Assembly: GCA_028023455.1 (NCBI GenBank)
Contig: JAQFVV010000258.1
Span: 426,501-490,500 of the forward strand
Origin: Epiperipatus broadwayi
Lineage: Eukaryota; Onychophora; Udeonychophora; Euonychophora; Peripatidae
Direction: 5' to 3'
DNA length: 64,000 nt
Numbering within the stretch: position 1 is the stretch's first letter; every line of letters starts with the position of its first letter. The position numbers and the translations under genes were made by a program. This document shows, in pieces, positions 22,960 to 35,392 of this stretch. The notes beneath the pieces were generated by a model, which did no database searches, was not told the origin of the DNA, and saw only the letters and a program-made list of their open reading frames with translations.

Positions 22960-24300
22960 AATACTGTAATTCAAAATATGCAGAACAGTAGAGGATGACA
23001 AATGCAATGAGATAAAAAAGGCAATTATGAAAGATAAACAAAAATGCTGGATACTTCAACAAAAAGACAGAAAAATTTGTGGTGAATATAAATGCAGAAA
23101 AATATACAAGATAATAAGAAATCTTAACAGAAAATTTCTGCCAAAACAGAGGATTATGAAGGTCATCACATGAGAAATTCTTACTAATAACAATAAAATT
23201 TTAAAGTTTTACTATCAACATAAATCCTAAATTGTATAAAATAATCTTTGGAAAAAAAAATATTTGTAAAATTAGAGAAAGAATCTACTACAATTGTAGC
23301 ACTATTTTATAATGATTAAGTTGAAAAAAATAGGAGTCTTTGAAAAAATGGAGAAACAAGGAAATAATTAGATGTAGTAGAAAAAAAATTTATTTCAAAA
23401 TATTTGTACATTATATGTAAATAGAAATTTTACAAATAAAAAATAATTAGATATAGAAAAAATAATTTATTTGAAAAATATATAGGATACTAATATTATG
23501 TGGAAAAAAGATACATTATTTAAAACATGGACAAAATTATTGTTAGTGCTTAATCTATAAAAAAAATTAAAGCAAAACAAAATGTGAAACTTTAATTAAC
23601 ACTTATAGATGATGAAACCTTAAAGACTGAAACCAAAAAAAAAAAAAAAACATTTACAGATGCAAAATTTAGAAATGGCAGAAATATTAATGCTCTTATG
23701 GCAAAGAAAGGCCTAAAAAAATTATATTTGTGGGGTTTTGGAAGTTCTTTGACAAAGATGAACAAAAAAATGATTTGGATAGCAGTTGAAAAATATGAAA
23801 TGATTAATTAACCATCTAAAAAATATCTATAATTCAAAAGTAGCATAAAAATTTGTAGAGAAATTGAGTCTGAAATTGGAAATGGCAAAAACAGGAAATC
23901 CAATTTACAAACCATATTTTTATATATCTGGAAACAGTAATAAAATAATAAGATTAAAAAATTTCAAAAAAAAAGTCAATGCATAAAATGATAATCACGG
24001 AAAAAACATTAAAATCCATACTGAGATGTCACAAAAAGGCCAAAAATATAATTTGTACATAAACATGATTAAACCAAACAATGGCATTTGAATAAGAAAA
24101 ATCAAAATTGATAAAACTGTATTGGACAATTGAATAATTTTGACAGTATTATCACCAACTATCTTCATTGAGAAAATAAAAAAATTAAAAATAGCCAGGG
24201 CAAAAAGTATCAAATTACAAACCAAACTAGATGCAATGGTTACATTCATATTATCTAGTGTAGTATATATTTAAAAAATATGGGTGGTCAGAAAAATTTG
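22960..24300 (+). pseudogene. Possible LINE relic, upstream coding region
   Basis: Around 22990-23230 the plus strand reads, with interruptions, a Lys-rich region containing AIMKDKQKCW, then IIRNLNRKFLPKQ, then an EILTNNNKILKFYY stretch. This resembles the linker between endonuclease and RT in RTE-type LINEs, where a basic helix precedes an instruction-like E-I-L motif. Downstream the resemblance fades. No direct match to the other LINE pieces in the window is possible, because those do not reach this part of the element. Assignment is tentative. Confidence 0.3.
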
Positions 24301-25858
24301 GACATTTGCAAAAGTATACTACTAAATTGGATGGATGGAAAAAGTTTTCAATGAAGAAAGTTATAAAATGGAATGTATAATTCTTGTATAATAAATATGT
24401 AGAATGAATGAAAATCAGAAATTAAAAATGCTGATTTTTGTAAATACAGAGATAAGTATAATAGATGAGATTAAAAAAAAGTGTTGACCAGCATTCCTTT
24501 AAATGAAAGACAAAACCTTAGAGAGAATTGAAAAAAAAAAAAGCAACAAAAACATTGAGCTCATATAGTTTCAGATGATGATGTTTGAAAAATTAATTTT
24601 TTCTTTCCAAATGTAAATTTTCTTTAATTTGTACACATTTTATTTCATATTTATCTTTGGTCCTTAGCATTGTGCATACCCATTTTGTAACAATTAGATC
24701 TCATCCAGCGATGGACTCACTTAAAATGATAAAGAGACTAATGGAGTTTAAAATAATTAAAAATTTTATATTAAATAGTTAAGAAGTAATATCTATAAAA
24801 AAAAAAAAAATAACTAAAAATTAAATAGATGATTATTATAAGAGTTAATAATACATGTTTGAGTTAAATATATTGATTTCAAAATAGATAAAATGTTTAA
24901 ACAAAATAATCCTGTAATTAAAAATATGCACATTCTTTATGTAAAAGTATATAATATTAAATATATTATGATATTGGGATTGTGTAAGTGTTGATAGTTT
25001 TAATGATATATATATATATATATATATATATAATAGTTTTAATGATATATATATATATATATATATATATTGTTTAGGTGTTCTAGGAAATTGTGTGAGA
25101 TTGCCTTTTTAATTTCTTAATTTGTGAATATTTTTATATTTTGAATTAGAGCAGAAAAAAAGTAAATTCATATTTCTATAAATTAAATGAAAAATTAAAA
25201 AATTAGAAATCAATTCCAAAATATCATTTATTATTTTAACGGACTGTTTATTTTGTTTAATACCCCCCCCCCATGATAATTAAAATGTACTTAATATTAA
25301 GGTTTTATAATTAAAGGATCATTAGAGTAATCTCTATCTAAACAGAGTTTACAAAAAAAAAAAAAACTTTTCAAAAGAGTATGGTCTTATGGTACCAAAA
25401 AATACATGTTTTAATATGCATCAAAAAAATAATGTGTGAAAAATTATTCATGGTTTCTTTCATTTAACCATTCATAGATTCAATGATAGATCAATTCAAG
25501 CATTCACTCTTTCATACTTCAAATAAGTGTATGTAAACTGAAGTGTAGCACAAAACCTGAGTTAGAAAAGAAAAGAAACAGGTATAAGAATAAGTCATTT
25601 TTTGCTCAGCAATAATTATTTTTGTAAAGAAATCACATTTCTAAAAAGTACTTTTTTAATTGTGATTTCATTCTGATTCTGATATTCTAACTGCAGCCAG
25701 CAATGTGATATTGACTCTTCCAAAATATAATCTCTCAACAGTGAAATAATTCCATGCCATGTAAAAGTCTGTTGTTACTTGCCCTCATGTTGTGATAGAA
25801 GTTTGTTCCTACTGTTCAAATGTTGCCCTGGCTTGCTAAAAGCGAAAAGTATGGACTA
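24301..25858. other. AT-rich sequence with duplicated (AT)n and a poly-C tract
   Basis: A short unit AGTTTTAATGA followed by (TA)n occurs twice in tandem at about 24996-25069. A run of ten C lies at 25263-25272. No gene is seen. Confidence 0.7.
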
Positions 25859-26483
25859 CAAGTGATGATCAATCTTTTGCACTTGTGAGCCCCCCCCCCC
25901 ATGCTCAGACTAAAATTGTATCTCACCCATTATATGTTGTCAGCATCATATTATAAGCAAAAAAAAAAATCATTTTACCCCATACAAATATATATCTTTA
26001 TATATACATTTCAGTACATACAAATTGATATAAGATCTTTGAAAAAACTGCATATTAATATGTACAATAATACTTGGTTCTTAGTAGATCTGTTGATTTG
26101 TAGCAATTACAACTTTTGTAGCCTGTTTTAAAAAATTTGTATATTCAAGAACTTAGTACCCCTTATCAACATTAGGAGAACACTAGCATGAAGAGCAAAA
26201 TTCTGAGAGTGAACAAGAGAAATAAGAGCAATATAAGTGAAGTGCAATTATTTTTACTCAAAATGGATTGGAATATAAAGAAGGAAGAGCTTAAACACAC
26301 ACATGGACAGACACAATAATAAGTAGAGCAGTTTTCATGTATTTCTTAATAGTGTTTTAGGTTTTTGTTTTTTCAAATAAAAATTTATTATCCAACATGG
26401 GAAACCTCTCAAAAATTACATGGCACCCAACAATTTGTCTGTGATCCACTGACGGGTCAAAACTTACAGATTGTGCACCACTG
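25859..26483. mobile_element. hAT-like non-autonomous element
   Basis: The left end reads CAAGTGATGATCAATCT and the right end, reverse-complemented, CAGTGGTGCACAATCT. These resemble the CAGTGGT-type termini of hAT transposons. Near the left end lies a G-C-C run (eleven C at 25890-25900). Near the right end, read in reverse, lies TTTGACCCGTCAGTGGATC. The intervening 600 bp have no transposase frame. I could not find a matching 8-bp duplication (ATGGACTA left, CTATAAAG right), so the ends or the class may be wrong. Confidence 0.45.
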
Positions 26484-27671
26484 CTATAAAGTATTCAAAA
26501 TCCAAAGTTAGGTGATTAATCCCAGAAGTGATTGAGAAAAGCAAAACAAACAATGATATTAAAAAAATCTTAAAATCCTACTATGCTGAAGACAAATCTA
26601 GTTTAGTAATTATAAAATCTGTAGTAAGCCTAACATATACTGGTAAAAATAATTGCCCCTGAAGATAATTTTTTTTCTTTCTTTTGTAAAATATTGTTTT
26701 TAATTCATTCTTATGTATATTTTTTGCAACTTATATTTAAACAGCTTTTATTCTGATTCAAAAGCTATGATTATATTCAGACGCTAAGTCCTTTCCATTA
26801 TTGATATTGGGATTGGCTGCTTTCATGTATTTACATTTATAAACCTATATAATCTTGGCCATTATTAGTTTTATTGTCTAAGCAATACAGAGATGGAGTG
26901 CAGTTTGAAAGTTATAATTGACTATTTACTAGACTGCTTTCAGAAAAGGTTATATTTATCTGTTTAATGAGGTTTATTTAAACTTCTTTGAATTAATAAT
27001 TTCAATCTCCAAAGTCAAATTGCAATCTTTAGTATTTATATAAACATATGAGATCCACAGATGAAGATTGATTTCCATCTTTATTGATAAGAGATTGAGA
27101 TTGTTGATTGTTATTGTTTAAGTGTTGATTGTTCACATGTGTTGAAGCTGTGCATATATATATATATATATAAATATATATGCTGGCTTCACCATTCACT
27201 GTGGACTAACTAAGACCCTAAGTCCAACCACAGTGAATGTATGTTTCTTTTTCAAACTAAATTTATCATTTTCTCAAATAGTTGCCTAAATTAAAAGATT
27301 TAATAAAATAAAATATAGAAAGTTAAAATTATAATTGCAATTATTTTTAAAATATATTTGGTAGAATTTGATGAATTTCTTAATTAAATAGAATCCATTA
27401 AGAAAAGGAATTTAATTAGTAAAACATTTTTCTGAATTAGATAAAAATAGATAACAGGAAAAATTTGAAACAATGGGCATGATTCGCTACTAATTAGCAG
27501 ATTAAAAACATAATGGAAAAAGGGTATAAATAAAGAACTTTTCTTTTGTTCTTGGTCTTATGCTTGATGGTAACCTGTGCTGAAGGTCAGAGAGAAATCT
27601 TAAGAATTTTGTTGAAAGAAATTTTTCTGAAAGATTGGACAATATAGCAAACTCTTGCTTGCTGTACTTAC
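26484..27671. other. AT-rich sequence with one small hairpin
   Basis: No gene is supported. A hairpin at about 27193-27238 pairs ATTCACTGTGG with CCACAGTGAAT around the loop ACTAACTAAGACCCTAAGTC. It lies just after a (TA)n tract at 27155-27172. Confidence 0.5.
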
Positions 27672-27894
27672 TTCAAGCTGCACTCTATTCTTTCAGCATA
27701 TAAATAAAAGAATCCAGAAATGTGTTGCTCTGCAAAAATCCAGGGGTAACTTCTTTGCCTTCGCTCTCTTGAGCTGTTCCTGATGCAGGAGTCGTAATCA
27801 TGTAATCCAGCCAGAGAACAAAAGTATTTGCCCTGTATCCATGAAAATCTGCCCTCAAAAACATGGAAAAACAAATTTGAAGAACCGAGAAGAC
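27672..27894 (-). CDS. Candidate internal exon of an unidentified gene
   Basis: Read on the minus strand, TTTCCCCGCAG (27905-27895) is a good splice acceptor and GAA followed by GTAAGTAC (27671-27664) a strong donor. Between them one frame stays open for all 223 bases; upstream in that frame a TGA lies just before the acceptor and downstream the TAA lies within the donor, as expected of an internal exon. That frame includes FEGRFSWIQGKYFCSLAGL and SYPWIFAEQHISGFFYLYAE. A second frame is also open: it starts at an ATG at 27921 (MSSFDVSPQ), is 78 codons long and stops at 27685, so a short single-exon gene is an alternative. Base composition is clearly less AT-rich than the surroundings. I recognise neither protein. 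Confidence 0.35.
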
Positions 27895-27921
27895 CTGCGG
27901 GGAAACATCAAATGAACTCAT

Positions 27922-28679
27922 TTTGACCCACCCATCTAGTTACCGATAACGTTCTCATAAATTATTAAAATATCTTTGTAATTTGCAATTTCAATGTATA
28001 TTTATACTTTCTATATATATGTTTTTTTTTTAAATCTATGTATTTGAATCTTGTGAAATTATATTTCATTAATTGCTTTCTTTTCTTTTTTTTTTATATC
28101 GTAATAGGAGGAGTTATTATATATAATGGCGGCCATAGTTCTTATTAATTTAATTGAAAAATACTTTGTTTAACTTTCCGCCATTATACTCCCGTAATTA
28201 AGTTATTTATTTTATATAAATATTTATTTAGAAAGAAAAGGAAGCAAATCATAGAAAGTGAAAAACTATTTTAAAATCAAGATTTAAATTGCTAGATATT
28301 CTATTATAAAACTTTCCAAACTTTAACTTAGTTTTTTTTATATACATATAAAAGAAAGATCCTTATCGAATGCCAGTATATTTTAGTCAATGAAGGGTTA
28401 CAAATTTAAAGTTATATTTTAAAGAGCGTGAAATAAAACGTTCGCATTTATATTTTAGTACTAAGAGAGAGTACATTTTGACAATATGTATTAAAAAATT
28501 ATTAAATAGCATTGGCTTAGTGGTGAATGGGTTAAATTTCAACTAAATAAATAAAATATCCACCCACTTGTTCTTTTTATTAATTCAAATTTTATAAAGG
28601 TGAAGTTACTATTTTTCTGCGGATTTTCAGTGATAGTTGAGCTTTCCTAAGATATATATTTTGCAGAGGGTTTCTTTTT
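27922..28679. other. AT-rich flank of the candidate exon
   Basis: A short imperfect inverted pair, TATATAATGGCGGCC (about 28120-28135) and CCGCCATTATACTCCCG (about 28178-28195), is the only structure noted. No coding frame is seen. Confidence 0.45.
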
Positions 28680-29045
28680 TAAATTTAAAGGTCGTTGACC
28701 GTATTTATATGGTATCGTGCCTCGGGTGATCTACTGGGCCGCTCAGCATAAATTACAGTGCTTCGTTTGCCAAGTTTGCTTAGGTTAACATACCTACATT
28801 CGGACCTTCTGAAAAATAAATAAATTGTTCGGGATCTCATGTCGATCTCCGTTCCTTAAATGTACGTAACTGGACATAAGCAATAAAAACTCCGATTCTG
28901 AATCCGGATCACGCGTTTAGCGAACGGATTCCATTTTTCTCTCTAACCTAGTTTAGAGACGGAGAGCTATCCAGTCTTGTGGTAACCTCTTGGTAACTGT
29001 TATGTCTCGAGCCTCACAGCCCACTATATGCTATCGCCTGTCTGC
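28680..29045. promoter_or_regulatory. GC- and CpG-richer island, possible promoter or untranslated exon
   Basis: About 365 bases have much more balanced composition than the window and many CpG dinucleotides (for example ATCGTGCCTCGGG, GATCACGCGTTTAGCGAACG). There is no open frame of useful length on either strand. On the minus strand, GAATGTAGGTATG near 28790 could be a splice donor, and the candidate exon lies 0.8 kb downstream in that direction, so a first exon or promoter is possible. A fragment of an unrecognised repeat is the alternative. Confidence 0.3.
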
Positions 29046-29559
29046 ATGGTCTTATATATTTATATTTATTAGGAAATCTTTCTCAAAATATCATCGAAAT
29101 GTTTCAATTATAGCTGGAAATTCCTGCTGGGGTCACTTTATCATTCTTCTTAAATCATAAGTAGGGCGGTGATTTAAACCTGTCCAAAGTGTTTAGTTGA
29201 GTTTGACCACCTATTTATTTCTATGTTCTCCAACCACAGAGTTAATGAATCATCTCTCTCTCTCTTGATTTCTTTTACGTAACACTTCCATTGGCTGGAA
29301 TATTTTAAAGAAAGAAATGATAATGTAAAATTTTGTCTGTTCTTATCATTACGATCAATGGATCTTTCAAATATGTCTATCCGGTTGCAGTGAAAATAGC
29401 CTGTGACACTATTAATAAAACATTGTATGAATTATTTTAATGTAAATAATAAAAGTTTGTGTTATCTTTCATTCACTATAAATAAAACCACTTAGTATTG
29501 TTTTCTTTTGTAACATATGTATGTACATCTGATCATTATATATGTAAAAATTCCTTTTC

Positions 29560-29720
29560 ATGGTCTCTTCTCTCCCTGACCACCGGGCATACATTAAGAT
29601 TAAATTCTAGTGAGGTTTGGGGAGTAAGTCGCTTAGCAGCAATCTAGAGGAGTAGGTGAGGTTCGAACCCCCTCTATCTACATCTCTAGGTTAGTTTAAA
29701 GCAGCTCTACTTTTCTTACC
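29560..29720 (-). repeat. Possible tRNA-related SINE fragment
   Basis: The segment is less AT-rich than its surroundings. It contains GGGTTCGAACCTC on the minus strand, a good B box, preceded at suitable distance by TGGTAAGAAAAGTAGAGC, a plausible A box. The acceptor stem of a true tRNA is not evident. It has no second copy in the window, so assignment to a SINE family is not possible. Confidence 0.3.
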
Positions 29721-31733
29721 ATTACAGTATTTCCATATATATATAATGATAAATAATATTTTAATATTGAATAAATAAATATGTCTTATGAAATTTACAA
29801 AGACTATTTTAAATATATATATAATCAAATGTTAATGTGTAAAAAAATGTGGATCAGCAATCATAGTAGGTTAAATTGATTAATGACAAGCTACACTGCA
29901 GTCCTTGTTGTCCGTCCACCCCCATCCCCCTTAGTTGAAAGGGAATGTAAATATTTTTCTGACATATCAATTTTGGTACAATTTTATTATATCTCTGTTG
30001 CATATACTCACGAGTAACTTTTTAATTAATGAAACCGTTTTAATAAATTATTTGTTTTCATTATTCAAAATAAATTTAGTGTCCACACCATTCTTATTTA
30101 AGCCCTGTCTTATTTCCATAGCATTCTTAAATGAACTTGTTAATTTCCCTGAGCACATTTATGTTCTAAGAGGGGAAATATATTGATATGCTAACAGGCA
30201 AAAAATATACATGGATATTATCACACGAGATCATTACTTCATAATGTGTAGTCTTCTGCAAAAGGAAATGACTCCACCTACTTCATATATCTGCATTATA
30301 AACGAAACTAAGAGATGATGTGATTCTTTGTATCACCTTCATATAAATGGATATGAAATAATGATCAGAAAATATTACTTTTAGAATTCTTCTATATGAA
30401 TTTTATAAAATGGGAATATATGATTGGATCATTATCATCCTAACCATGAATTAAGAACCAAGTTCAGTATTTTATGTTTATGAAAATATTTAATAACTTT
30501 TTCCTACCAAAAAGTAAATAATAACCAATGTAGGAAATGTACACACATTTTATTTCATTATATAAAATATCATCCTATATGTAGCAATCAGAAATAAAAT
30601 CGACATCTCAGCACAAAATCATATAGCTTCTTTTCAATGTGCTTCCTCATGTTACAATATATATAATTGAAAAAAAGTGTGTCCACTATGATTATGGGGG
30701 GGGGGTCCATGTAATTTTTTTTTAATTATCACAACTAAATATAATCAAAAGTAAAATTAAAAAATAATAATAACAATAAGTCATTTTTATCAGAGAAAAA
30801 TAAACAATACACACATAAATTTAATTGGCTTCAGAGTTTTTTTAATCTGAACCTATTATATAAACAAAGATAAAATATTAACAACAAATTCAATAAAGTG
30901 AATAAGCTTGAGATTAAAAATTTAAATCAAAAAGTATTTTTACCTTGACCTTAATTAGACATTAAAATCTTATATTAATGAAAAAAAATCAATAATATAT
31001 AACAACCTATACATATAAATAAAAATTATATAAATGTTCTAATAATTCTTACTTTACATATTTATAATACATAAATGTTTAAATGTCAAATATTTAATTT
31101 CTTAAGGCTTAGTTCAAGCTGACAAACACTGTATTATATAGAAAGCCATGCATACAACAAAAAATTGCATAAAAGCATTGCAGAAATATTAGAATTTTGA
31201 AAATGTGAATGGAAGATCAGAGAATATATTTTCCTTTTTTCTAGGAGGTTATAGTGAATCTATAATTGCAAAATTATATCTTCATTGAAATGAACATGTT
31301 AAATTGATGAACACTAATAACACAACATAAAAATGTATATAATGGTGGCAATAAGCAAGATTTCTATAGGATAGATAAAACTTATTTATATTATAAACAT
31401 GTCTCACAAACATTCTGAAATTGTATAATATTTATGGTTACAATTAAAATAAATGTTGAAGTTTTTTTTAAAAAAAAAAAATGTATTAAAGAAGAGATTA
31501 AAAGACAACATTACAAAATATCAAATAACCAGAAATTGATATATATGAATGTGTTTGTGATAATCATTGTAAAATTCAAATTTACTTTGTTATTTTGGTC
31601 TCCTCACCCCACTCCTTTACTTATTCCATTATATACTTTTTTTTTATTAGTTACATTTTTTTACTTCATTGAAAATTATAGAGAGAGATAGTTTCTTAAC
31701 TTTTTTTGATTACCTGCAGATTATTAATAATAT
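29721..31733. other. AT-rich sequence, no gene seen
   Basis: There is a run of ten G at 30696-30705. Short open frames of 80-85 codons (29935-30186, 31434-31691) are low-complexity and unsupported. Confidence 0.5.
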
Positions 31734-32000
31734 ATATCTGGTAAAATGAAAATACATACAGAAAAGGTAGTTTTTTTAATAATATTCTGCTTTATGGCCA
31801 GCATGCTTTCAACATACTTATGCTATATCATATTCATGGCATATAATGGTGTGATTGATATAAAGAACACCATTTAATCACACCACTATATGCCATGAAT
31901 ATGATATAGTAAAAATATATTGAAAGCATCCTAGGCAATAATAAAGCTAAATATTATTAAAAAACTATCTTTTCTGTATGTATTATCATTTTACCAGATA
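31734..32000. repeat. Palindromic fold-back element (about 267 bp)
   Basis: The ends ATATCTGGTAAAATGA and TCATTTTACCAGATAT are exact reverse complements. Pairing continues through ACATACAGAAAAG, TTTAATAATATT and CATATTCATGGCATATA to a centre near 31865. Interior mismatches and a small asymmetry show moderate age. No coding frame. MITE-like. Confidence 0.85.
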
Positions 32001-32040
32001 TTACGTTGGCTCAGAAAAGAAGAAAATTAGTAACAATGGA

Positions 32041-32101
<61 letters not shown>
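32041..32101. repeat. (AAT)n microsatellite
   Basis: About twenty uninterrupted AAT/ATA units followed by a TA-rich tail. A short frame across it would give only homopolymeric residues. Confidence 0.9.
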
Positions 32102-32104
<3 letters not shown>

Positions 32105-32109
32105 TATAT

Positions 32110-33766
32110 ATAATATATATAATATCTAAGTGAAGAAAAAGCACAATTGGATAAAAAAGATAATGTGTGTAAAGTTATGTAAATAACATCTACAAAAATG
32201 TATATGTTTCAAAAATTCTTTTAATACATATATATATTATTATAAATGCATAGACTGCATATAATAAAAAATCTAGAAATGATGTATATAAAAAAAGATC
32301 AAAATACTGATGCCTTTCTATATAAGTAAACAGAAAATTTGTTAAAATAAATTATGCAGAAGTAAAAAAAGTGCATATATGATGTACTAATCAATATTAT
32401 TAATAGGAACATTTAAATAAAGCAAGTAAAGGAAATTGTGAAGTTAAAAATGTAAATAAAATTATTTATTTATGATTGATCAAATCTTTTAAAACTACAG
32501 CAAAGCCCTGCAAGTTATACCTTGTCAAGAATTTATATCTTTTAAAATACTACATTTTGTTATTGCTTCTTTTACTCTTATTACATCAAAATGTTCAAAT
32601 ATATATTATCAGTTCAAAATGCAATTATTTATAAATTATAGTGGAGGCATTATATTTACTATATTTTGTTCCAAGCCCTCTTCTCCCAGACCAGTAAATA
32701 TTTCTATAGCAGATAATAATTTATGCTTGTTTTTAAGCATTATTTTAATATACATTATTTACTATACTAATTTGTACTTTTCAACACATGCATATATATA
32801 CAAAACAGATGCTTTTTAACATGTATAATACACATAAAACTTAAATTATAGTATAAACAAAATTTTTCAAAATAATTTTTAATAATAAATTGGGGGAGCA
32901 TATACGTGCTCACTCATTTTCATTTATTTAAAACTAATAATAATAATAATTATTTTTTAAAAATAAAATAAACAACCAAGCGTCAGACTACTGATCTTCT
33001 GAAGTAGTTAATTTATCAGAATAATTAGATTTCATCACAATTAAATACTTGCTCCAGATAATATTTCAATAATTTTTATTAATTCTTCAAAAACAAACTA
33101 TCTCATTGACAGAAGACAGAGCCTCTATAGTTGTTTTAATATTCTTAAATCTGATCTGATTTCAGAATCAATACAACCATTCCTTACTTGTAGTAAATAG
33201 TTTCATGTAACTCATTTCAGATTTTCACTTAAACTCTTCATAAAGGCTTTAAATTTTCTGAAGAAATACAACAATAGTCACAGACACACTTTACCAGTTC
33301 ATATCTTCTATCCATAAATTCATTATTTAACCAAAAAATTATCTGTTAGCATCATTATAACTTTAGCCATTTCAGGAATGCAATCATGGCACAAATGTAC
33401 TTTTCTCTTTTCATCATTTCTTCAATAGATGATTAACTCTTTTGAAATATATGGTCCACTTTCTAACATGATATTTTTTCATTTATTACAAATCAATAAC
33501 TTTTTCTTAATCATAACTCTACTCATAACATTTTTGTTAATCTCTAACACCAATTGAAATTATATTTCCAACATTGTATTTTAAAAATTAGGCAAATCTT
33601 TAACCAACACTGTATTCCCATAAGTTTTGTTTTATTTGTTAGAAATATAAATTTACAAATAAAAATCAATCTTAAATATAATATTTCAGTTTTTCAAATG
33701 TGTAAAAAAAAAAAAAATTGAAATATACAGATAAAACTGAAGGTTTGTGATGATGGTATTTTAGTA
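32110..33766. other. AT-rich sequence, no gene seen
   Basis: No coding frame or repeat partner that I can support. Confidence 0.5.
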
Positions 33767-33957
33767 GTATTTTTATATTAGACTATTTCCATCATCTAAC
33801 ATGAGTATTGAATGTCTTTAGAAAAATTTGACTTTATTTAAATATTCCAAATACATTCAACTGTTGAATGTACTTGGAATATTTAAATGAAGTTAAATTT
33901 TTCTAAAGACATTCAATACTCATGTTAGATGATGGAAATGGTCCAATATAAAAATAC
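33767..33957. repeat. Palindromic element, 191 bp
   Basis: The arms meet at CATTCAACTGTTGAATG (centre about 33862) and pair almost perfectly out to GTATTTTTATATTAGAC and its partner at 33957. Differences are a few single bases. A single, non-palindromic relative of the right arm occurs at 61641-61710. No coding frame. Confidence 0.9.
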
Positions 33958-35378
33958 AAATATAGTTAAAACATTTGTTCTTTCACAACTGCCAATAAAA
34001 AATGTTTTACTATCAAAATAAAAATTGTTTTGACTCAATTTCTAAAACCCAAACAAATTACTGTTTGAAAACTTAAAATTCCATTTATAATTATTAAAAT
34101 ATGACAAAAGTAATTGCTACAGTGACTATGGATGCATTCCCTTTTTCAGCTAATCACAACTTCCTGTTTACTGTTATTACATTTCTCTTGACTTGTCTTT
34201 TTGAATAAAACCTGAGCATAATCATAAATATTTAAAGAAACTATGGGAAATATACATTTTTTCTTTCCAAATCCAAATATAAAAGTGACTCTTGAAAGAA
34301 CTCTCACAAAAGATCTAGGGGTCTGAGAAGAAAAAACTATCAATTAGTAACATTGTCAGCTTACTTATATCACATTCTCTGAACAATACTGACATTTTCA
34401 TACTTTTTTAATTAATTAAATCAATATATTTTTTTAGTTCATTTTTACTGTCAAATGAAGGCAAAAATGGCAAACAAATGCTACAGATAACTGCAAAAGA
34501 GTGAATTTAAACCTAAGTCACTAAAGAACTATTGTACCACATTGCAGAAATGCTAAAAATAGGAAACCAGTTAAAGAAAAACTTGGAAATATCTTAAATT
34601 TTACATAGCTTCTTCCTTTATACTTAGAAAATAATTTTACTATATTGACCTTTTGGAAGAAAATCATGTAAAAAAAAGTGTTGTGCTTTCAATTTATTTA
34701 ACACGAAGAAAAATGTAATTAATAAACAATACTGTGTTCTATTTAATGAAGATATTTGAAAATGAAAAAATAGCTATCATTTATAATTCTGTATCATACT
34801 ATTTGTGATGCAGACTTTTAAAATGTACTGATTTCAATGTTTTTATTTCTTATTTATATTTTTTGCGACAACATATATTTGAAGTAGTGTATATTGATAC
34901 AGTGCGTATTGTGGCTTCACAGTATATATATAAAAAAATAAGTTAATGTCATTTGTGCAATATTTGTGCAAAATGATTGATTGTACTAATAAATATATTG
35001 AGTGTATCTTTTTGTAAAAATAAAGTTGTATTCAAATATGCATAGTTTTTCCATAATATGGAAATGGGCAAACAAAATCAATATATTTAATAGCTTATTC
35101 TCTTTTCTTTACTTATTCCACTACACTCAATTTGCCTTTAGAAAATATACAACATTAAAGTTTTATTCCATATATATGTAATATATTTATTAATGTCCAG
35201 AACAAAACACATTGAAAACCAACTTGTTTTTTTTTTTTTATTTTTGTAATACTGCTATAAACAAGATGGCATTCATAAAATAAATTATCTAAGCCATAAA
35301 ACTATGAGTTTTTTTTACATGTAATTATATATTTTAAATGGAGAAACAATTACAAAATTAATATGTATTATAATAAAA
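33958..35378. other. AT-rich sequence, no gene seen
   Basis: No supported coding frame; short T and TA tracts only. Confidence 0.5.
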
Positions 35379-35392
35379 TTAGTTATTTATTA

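Noticed and set aside
23995-24249. 84-codon minus-strand hydrophobic frame
   Set aside because: It is antisense to a Lys/Asn-rich plus strand in a probable LINE relic; no other evidence of a gene.
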